Shown in pieces: positions 46,801 to 53,384 of a DNA stretch of 53,384 nt. This stretch comes from Echinococcus granulosus (Eukaryota; Platyhelminthes; Cestoda; Cyclophyllidea; Taeniidae), in NCBI RefSeq assembly GCF_000524195.1, contig NW_020170505.1:158589-211972 (forward strand), written 5' to 3'. The notes under the pieces were generated by a model. It was given only the letters and a program-made list of their open reading frames with translations, did not search any database and had not been told where the DNA came from. The position numbers and the translations under genes were made by a program. The first letter of the stretch is position 1, and every line of letters begins with the position of its first letter.

Positions 46801-47877
46801 TAGAAAGCGAATGCTTCCCTATCCAACAAAAATCCAAACTTAGTTGCATAATACCTTTGAAACACAAAACTGGCATCACTGAGGCTTCTGTTATTCCTTC
46901 ATCAGATGTGAAGCCTACATAGAAGACATCACAGCACATCACCTTGCATAGTGGTAACTTTCGGACCCAATTTCTGCCACATGTTACACTATATTCACTC
47001 AAAATAGGAAGTGGAAAAACTTTGTCAAAGTATAATATCACGTGGTTTAAGAGGAATAACACACAAAGCATTTGAAGCTAATAAATGTAGTCCTGACGCC
47101 TTCCAATGGTCCTAGTTTTTGCCTTTATGCCTTACTTATTCAGGGTTAATTGGTGTGCAAATATGACTCGTTAGTTCACCTATTTTCACACTGTTTATCT
47201 TATATTTGCACACTCAATGACTGACATGACGGTGCTACGTACTTACGATCACCATGTAACGCTTATCCATTGCTCATGTGCGAAGGTGGATTTAAAGTGA
47301 CCGATTGTGGTAAAACTATTCAATTTAGTAAAAATAAAGGACAAACCTTTCGGCTTTTTTTAAAAATCAAACAAATAATCAATGTAATACTGGTAAATAA
47401 GACCGAAATATGGAGTACCATTAGCTCATAAACAAAGGAAACCGCTTCTTAATAATATGCGAGGAAGGCCTTCTCTGAGATATTATTTATTCATGCTTCT
47501 GCATTGCCCTAGAATAGAGCATAAGCTTGCCTGAAGTCGCGCAGGCTAACAACCAAAACCGTTTGTCCTTGAAATTAGGTAGAGTTTATCATGTTCATAA
47601 AGTGAAGCAAAAGGATGTGCTAAAATTCCCAACGATAATAACATGAATTTTCGGAGTTATTTTTACTTTGCACGCATAGGCCCTCTACAAGTTGGTGGGT
47701 GTCCTTGACACAAGCCAACTGCCACCTGGTCATTTAACTCCGGAGCAGCACGCAGCGGCCATTTTTGAGAAGTTGGATGTTAATAAGGATGGAACTCTCT
47801 CGCGCGAGGAATTTATACGCGGTACCAGTGGTGATCAGAATGTAATGGCTATGCTAAAATTTACCGACCCTTGCTGA
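43849..47877 (+). CDS. neuronal calcium sensor family protein (hippocalcin/NCS-1-like)
   Basis: Two coding exons, 43849-44226 and 47680-47877, joined at phase 0 across a 3453-base intron; 191 residues, the usual family length. The start is MGNKHTS, chosen because Gly2 with Ser/Thr at 6-7 gives an N-myristoylation signal, although the frame is open 21 codons further upstream. EF1 (about 36-47) lacks the calcium ligands, as always in this family. EF2 (73-84, DTNGDGAVNFTE), EF3 (109-120, DQDKNGVISLSE) and EF4 (159-170, DVNKDGTLSREE) look able to bind calcium. EF4 binding is notable because hippocalcin-type proteins vary there. The C-terminus EEFIRGTSGDQNVMAML parallels hippocalcin/neurocalcin. 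These proteins translate calcium rises into membrane-associated signalling in neurons. Exact subfamily not assigned. Confidence 0.95.
45883..46101 (-). CDS. possible nested small gene in calcium sensor intron
   Basis: A 72-codon frame on the opposite strand inside the 3.4-kb calcium sensor intron. It starts MSRFPTLAEVTALLHEERLN and contains FIKFQDFGDSVKEAAILGHG. The composition is protein-like, soluble, with no membrane segment. No family recognised. It could be a complete microprotein, an exon or a chance frame. Confidence 0.35.
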   Translation of the reverse strand: MSRFPTLAEVTALLHEERLNRLKAPFISPLQSVSSTLQFIKFQDFGDSVKEAAILGHGRFKLKNRQFTNHWS

Positions 47878-50800
47878 CTGCGAGGCGTTGCAATTTACGG
47901 AGGTCTTCCTCTGTCCTCGACACTTTGTGATAACTTGCAAAACTCCTAAGCTCGTCTGTGACACCTCAATGACTATTACTGGCCTCAATTACTCTACCCC
48001 TCTCTCTCCCCTCACTTGACATGTATACCTTTACTACTGATAAGCAAATACGGGCGCAATAATTAAAGCCTAAATTCACACTGGATAGATTGTTTCAATG
48101 GGATTACCTTCCCTATCAGGTATTGTAGATTTTTCATGTAGACTTATTTTCCGAAAAAAGAAGCAACTGGATCATAACCCTACTGAAAAAGCCATATCCA
48201 ATTTTTAAATACCAAAGTCAAATAGAATTTGTGATTTTTGCCCGCTTTGAAAAAAGGATAATTCTAGATAGGGCTTGTCCGTAAACCGTACTGGAAAACT
48301 GGTTTATTAGTGACTGTCAGACACGCTTTGCAATGTTATTTTAAAAACTTCGTATCCAAGCTTTGGGAAAAGCCAACTGGATTACAAGGTTAATCAGGCT
48401 ACCTCAAGATTACACCGCTGAACTAATGGCCATTGAAACAAATAACGTTGCAACGCACCCTTTCAGCTGCAAAATACGACCAAATAAGACATAAAAGTTA
48501 ATTTATTCTCATGGAAGAATAAAATTTTTGGTCTGAAAAAGGTGCAAAATAACGGACGTCCACATTGGAATGGTGGCTTGTAAAGGGTAAACAAGATTGG
48601 GACATGTTAATCATAAATGCGGGGCTTTACGCGCGTGATCCCATCAGTCAACCCGCCTGTAAGCGCAAGCTCATGTATTGTTTGCTACTTCTCCGTGCCC
48701 GGAATGCAGTGCACAAGCAAAAGTATACATCACACAAACAAAGTCCCTTTCAAATCTGATGAGGCTGGTTTTGTGTGTTCACACCCATTTGAATTGTCTT
48801 AGTTGCCACGTTGTCATGATTACTTTTTGCAGGTGAGCCAACATAAACATGCATAAAGACTACAAAAGCTTTTTTAACAAGTAAAGTCAAGTGGATTGAT
48901 GTTGAGTTTCAATTTTTCACATTTGTGTGGACATTGTCAATCCGCTCTACAAGCTGTACTTGGGTTGTTGTAGAAGCAACACCTTCAAAGTTGATATAGT
49001 TCGCTCCGAGTGCGATTGCCTAAAAAAATTTGGGAATTTGCACATAACTATGCTATGACTTGCCTTATTTTTAAAAAAAGCTGCCTTTCTTCGGTGATAA
49101 AAAACTTATCAAAAGTTCAAAAAAACAGGAACGCACGGAATCTGATTAGGAGAAATAGCAATTACCTTGGATAGCGACTTGATAATACCTTAGCTTAATA
49201 TACAAATACTGTGTCTGTTCCTAATACTCGTGAACTTGGAAATACCATTTATGCCAGTTTTTACCTGCATCATCTCAGCGAGAAGAGGTAGTATATCCTC
49301 ATCGCGGCCATTCCATTAATTTCCTCAGTACAAAGCGCATTTTTACTAAAAGGGGTGTCCACAAAAGTGAACTTACCACTGATAGAGCTAATTCGTTTTC
49401 CTTCATAGATACACAACCCCTAGCTAGGCAAGCTTAGATTTTCTTCTTTTGTCCGTCTTTAACAATGAAAAGAACGATCCGAAATCCCCCTCCACTTTTG
49501 ATGTCACATTAGATTAAATAAGGCATTTTATTGCTTGATGTCAAGCGTTTTTACAGTCTCTCAGCTTGTGGTTAGATGAATGCTAATTCGTGGGTCCACT
49601 AAAAAAAAATGAAACGCTGATTATTTTTAGCAATTAAAGTGAACAAGAAGCGTAGGTAAAAGGCTAAATTGTCACTGAAAATATTTTGAAGTCATTGTCT
49701 CAATCAATTTGGCATACAATGCAGAGCTTTCTAGCAGGGAAGTTTATTTAGAAAATAGGATGAATTCGTGTGAGTAGGTTTAGGCGAGCTTGTGGACAAG
49801 ATAAAACCGTCAGTTGCGCCACGATTCCCGTTTGATAGCAGTGGTCGTACAAGAGAGGCACTTGTGAAATACACGCATTGAATTGTCTCATCATTTGCAA
49901 TATCGCGTATGGATTACAATAAAAAGTAGCTTAAGACACTGGTTAGCAAATGAATACATGAAAAATTGTGATACTTGCACAAATGACCAACCCTTACAAC
50001 TGATTGTCCCAGTGACTAACTGCTCATAGCTTTTCGTGTAGATCATTGCAATACGTAATGATAGTCAGAGTTGTTTACTTACATTTCAACCAAGAGATTG
50101 CCTAAGCGATGTCTAGTAAAAGGCAACACCCTGTGTGGGCTTTAAAGGTGTCGCAAAACTGGTTATGTTTGACACCCTAAAAGCATACATTCTGTCACGG
50201 GAGGTCGAATTGTGCAAATGGATCATTTGTGAAATGCTAGGTGTTGAAGGCAGTCGAAATACCGTTCCCATATTCCTTGCGCCTGAAGAAGCACGTACTT
50301 CAACAGGGCGACAATCGTCAAGGTTTTTGATGGTCCCTTAAAGCTTCAACCAGGCATGTCAATCTCCAGTCCGGAGGGGATTTGTAAGCATTTTTATCTG
50401 CGGGTAGGCTCGTAGAAGATTCACATACACGCACACCATCTCGTCAGCACTTTCAAAGGCTCCTTTTGTCGGCTTATACTTACCCTCGTGTATAAACGAC
50501 TAAAAGGTGGGATTTTCCTCTTTTTATTTTACTAGTGGAAGGCTAAAAATAGCAATCGAAGAGTATTTTTGATTTTGAAAACCCGTTGTGTAGATAAATT
50601 TTGTATTTTCCATATTTGACAGGTCATCCAAAACATTTACTTTCATTTCCGTTATAGCGGATAAGTCACATTTATAAAGCACCAACAATTAGGGCGTTGA
50701 AAACTTTTACCCTGTTTATTTGTTTTAAAAATGGGAAAATTGCGAGAATAGGCTGCAAATAACCGTGGTGTCAGCTCATTTAGGGAAGCAAAGCTCTCGC

Positions 50801-51973
50801 AGATTGTGAAAATTTCAGCTACGGTCCTGAGAAGCTTTGAATCTCAAAATTAATCAGTAAAGGCGATTGGAGGAGTTGCATGAAATTAACAAGTAAATGT
50901 GGAGTTTCACTTTGTGTTGTTTTGTCCAAATAATTTAGAAAAAAAGAGTCAGATTTTAAAAGTTGGAAGCTTTATTTAAGTCGCAGCAACCAAGGTGAGT
51001 CAAGTCATGAATGAGGTTGTATATTCCCCATGGATAAGCAACAAATTTATGATTAAAATCAAAGAAAAGTCTTTTCTAAAATTACAAGAATAATAAATCA
51101 TATTAATTGGTGAATTCAAGAGGTAATGCGGAATGTAGTGACATTAAAATGCGCTTCACCTTCTCAGTGTACTGTGTTATGGATGCAGTTTCACATGAAA
51201 TAGCATAAAATATACTAAACATGTCATTATTTCATGTAATGGGATGCATGCCTCTCTATATCGTGTATCAAATTACCCTAAGTATTCCTTCGGTTCGGGT
51301 GCTTCAAAATGCGAAGACAAGCTGTAGATAAAGTGGGCAACACAAGTTAGGCATCACTTCTTAATAAGATGTTCACGGCTCGCCGACAAATGACAGGTAA
51401 AGGGTGTTTTCAAGGCTCCTTTCACGCAGGAAATTGGTTGCATGATCCAACATTTGCCCCACCTTATCAATGACAGGCGGTTGGAACACCTTTACAAAAG
51501 TTAATTATGCGCTTTATTGAGGTGAAACACCTTTGACAAGTCACAATGCACGTTTGTGATAAAACCCAACCCTCCATTATCATTAGGTATGCCAAGTTAG
51601 ACCGTGTAATGCCAAAGAATTAGTAAATTGCATAACTTCTAATTGTCGCCTTACCTCTGAGTAAAGTCTTGATTGGGTTGCCTAAAGTAAAAGGCAAAAG
51701 ACGTGAAGGAAAACTAGTAAATGACTGCGAATTTATAATATTTGTACTAAATTTTAGTCATCAAAATTTAATCTGTGAGAAAAGTTCTTTACTTTGCGCC
51801 ATCAAAAAGCCTCCAAACAGTTTCTTCTACAATGACGCAACAAGAATTAGAGCGGACATACAAGATCTGTGGCCGAGTATACACTTAATTTACTGATGTT
51901 ATACATAACTACAATACGCCAAAAGTTGTCCACCCATGCCACCTACCAAATATGAAAAAAATGTGTAACAAAG
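47878..51973. other. 3' UTR then intergenic, nothing supported
   Basis: About 4.1 kb of AT-rich sequence. Short frames (48565-48802, 50135-50341, 51669-51896) have no start context, splice support or recognisable motif. No RNA gene seen. Confidence 0.5.
48062..48067 (+). terminator. possible polyadenylation signal ATTAAA for calcium sensor gene
   Basis: Variant signal about 185 bases after the stop codon; plausible position, weak evidence. Confidence 0.35.
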
Positions 51974-52177
51974 TGTAGCGGCCCAAGACTCCCTGAAGAC
52001 GACGAAAGAAGACACAATACTTGGGCAGAATATATATATATATTCAGCACAGAAAAGGTGTTTGGACCACTGGCATGACCCGAAGGCCAGCCCACCCAGC
52101 GAAGTACAAGGAGGCTAATTCAAAGCACAAAAGTGGCGCCTCACCAATACCGAGAAATAAACCACTAACGCATTACA
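51974..52177 (-). repeat. 3' LTR of element copy 2
   Basis: 204 bases, reverse complement of the copy 1 LTR type. It contains an AT dinucleotide run at about 52030-52043 that is longer than in the other LTRs. Confidence 0.85.
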
Positions 52178-52746
52178 TAGCCTCTCTCCTCTTTTGAGCG
52201 TCGTCGTCCCCGGCGCTCCCGCAGGTCAACCTCCCGCGTCAGCCGTTACAACGTAGTCGATGCTGTAAAGAAACACCCACGAGCCGACCGTACTAGTCAC
52301 CAAATTAGCGTCGCTGATCCCTCTTGGCAGCTTAACTGGATCTGGAGTTTTGTCTGGTTTAGGAACCTGATTTAGGACGGGGGAATTGGGCTAACCATCA
52401 TGCGTGTCCATAGATGGATGTAGGGCCACTGGCCCAAAATGTATATTTGTGTAAGGTAGGACAAGATTTAAAACAGGTCCATGGGCGACGGTAGGGAAAG
52501 TCCGCAACGAAACTTCCAGATGGTTCACGGCTAGTGTCGCTTCAGTTGTTAATAGCTCTCCTGCAAAACAGGGACTGGGGTAGATGCCGAAGGTAGACGC
52601 CAACATCAACCCTTCTATTAGGGGTCATCATCATTCTCCCATCCGCAGCATATGTACTCCTTCCGCTCCACTAAGGTATATCACACAGAAATGGAAGATC
52701 AGGATACATGTGCTTTAAGATCGGGTTCGCTTTCCGCTGCCACCAA

Positions 52747-52906
52747 TGTAGTGTCTCGGGCAGAATATATATTCAACACAGAGAAAGCGTCTGGGCCACT
52801 GGCATGACCCGAAGGCCAGCCCACCCCGCGAGGTACAAGGGAGCTAATTCAAAGCACAAAAGTGGCGCCTCACCAATACCGAGGGATAAACCACTATCGT
52901 ATTACA
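52747..52906 (-). repeat. 5' LTR of element copy 2, internally deleted
   Basis: 160 bases. Compared with 51974-52177 it lacks about 40 bases around the CTGAAGACGACGAAAG block near the LTR's inner end. Confidence 0.85.
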
Positions 52907-52910
52907 AAAG

Positions 52911-53384
52911 AGTATGATTTTTTTTATTTTTGGAATATCGTTAATTGGAGGACAAACTTTCCTGCTTTAATGCAATCATATGTAAAAGATTGGCATAGGG
53001 CTACCCACAAAACCCAAACAATTCACACGACAGGTAAATATTTCGTGAATTTTCTAAACCGTATGAGATTTAGAAAATGCTCTCAATCTATGACTTGCAG
53101 CGGCAAATCAGACGTGCGCTACTGACCTGCATTTGATTTCACCGAGTAGGCAAACAAGCCCATTCTTAGCCTAATTTGTCTTTAGGGATATTCAAAAAAC
53201 GGATTTGAAATCCAAGGAGTGCAAGCCGTGACAGCAACAATGTGATGGACTTCAGTGCGCAAGGAACAACGAGAGAGACGCCCTTTGTGTGCACATGCTG
53301 TAGCAAGCCACGGAAGAGTAACATTTTTATTGAAAGCCCCATGACAATGGGAAAGACAGACAGTAGGCAATTAATGTCTAACGA
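52911..53384. other. flank, nothing supported
   Basis: About 470 bases to the window edge without a supported gene or repeat. Confidence 0.5.

Larger units (their letters stand above)
51974..52906 (-). mobile_element. non-autonomous LTR retrotransposon (TRIM type), copy 2
   Basis: Same family as 27352-28317 but inverted. In its own orientation: 5' LTR 52906-52747 (160 bases, carrying an internal deletion of about 40), primer-binding-like TGGTGGCAGCGG (52745-52734), an interior of about 569 bases (copy 1 has 568), a polypurine tract AAAAGAGGAGAGAGG next to the 3' LTR, and the 3' LTR 52177-51974 (204 bases). LTRs begin TGTAAT and end CTACA. Flanks share AAAG (51970-51973 and 52907-52910), consistent with a 4-5 base target duplication. 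The interior shares the frame LLTTEATLAVNHLEVSLRTF with copy 1. No polymerase. Confidence 0.88.

Noticed and set aside
52391..52609. 72-codon frame as a host gene
   Set aside because: It is the interior of LTR element copy 2, in sense orientation; no host gene.

Overview
This is eukaryotic DNA. It has spliced genes with GT-AG introns, AT-rich non-coding sequence, AATAAA/ATTAAA signals and no bacterial operon structure. The best guess is a parasitic flatworm, most likely a tapeworm. The reasons are a ubiquitin-conjugating enzyme gene cut by five introns of only 32-43 bases, mostly AT-rich sequence with GC-richer exons, and two miniature LTR elements. Such elements have been reported from tapeworms. 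The species cannot be named from the sequence. One 100-base run of N (37855-37954) shows this is an assembly scaffold.

Layout. 1-9.5 kb (+): a FERM-domain (band 4.1 superfamily) gene that enters from the left edge and carries an extra Ser-rich segment between FERM lobes F2 and F3. Its introns hold an inverted repeat pair and a direct repeat pair. 11.1-14.3 kb (+): a complete six-exon gene for a 585-residue protein with two SPRY domains; the first resembles the SPRY domain of DDX1, but no helicase is present. 15.0-18.6 kb (+): five phase-0 exons encoding a low-complexity C-terminus. They may be the true end of the FERM gene, in which case the SPRY gene is nested in it, or they may belong to another gene. 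18.8-19.9 kb (-): an intronless 345-codon orphan. 20.8-21.4 kb (+): a complete UBE2D-type E2 gene.

22.5-23.1 kb is coding-like on both strands and unresolved. 24.6 kb (-) holds a small two-helix membrane ORF. 27.3-28.3 kb is a non-autonomous LTR element with LTRs, a primer-binding-like site, a polypurine tract and a CTATG target duplication. 30.0-31.3 kb (+) is an intronless glycosyltransferase family 92 gene. 33.9-42.1 kb (-) is a SINHCAF/FAM60A-like SIN3-HDAC subunit gene that spans the N gap. 43.8-47.9 kb (+) is a neuronal calcium sensor gene of two coding exons. 52.0-52.9 kb carries a second copy of the LTR element in the opposite orientation.

The genes are functionally unrelated housekeeping, signalling and chromatin genes, with no sign of a cluster or operon. 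I did not find a convincing new biological system. The most unusual points are the FERM insertion, the helicase-less tandem SPRY protein, the possible same-strand gene nesting, the ultrashort introns and the miniature LTR family. All gene models come from reading splice signals and frames by eye and need transcript data.
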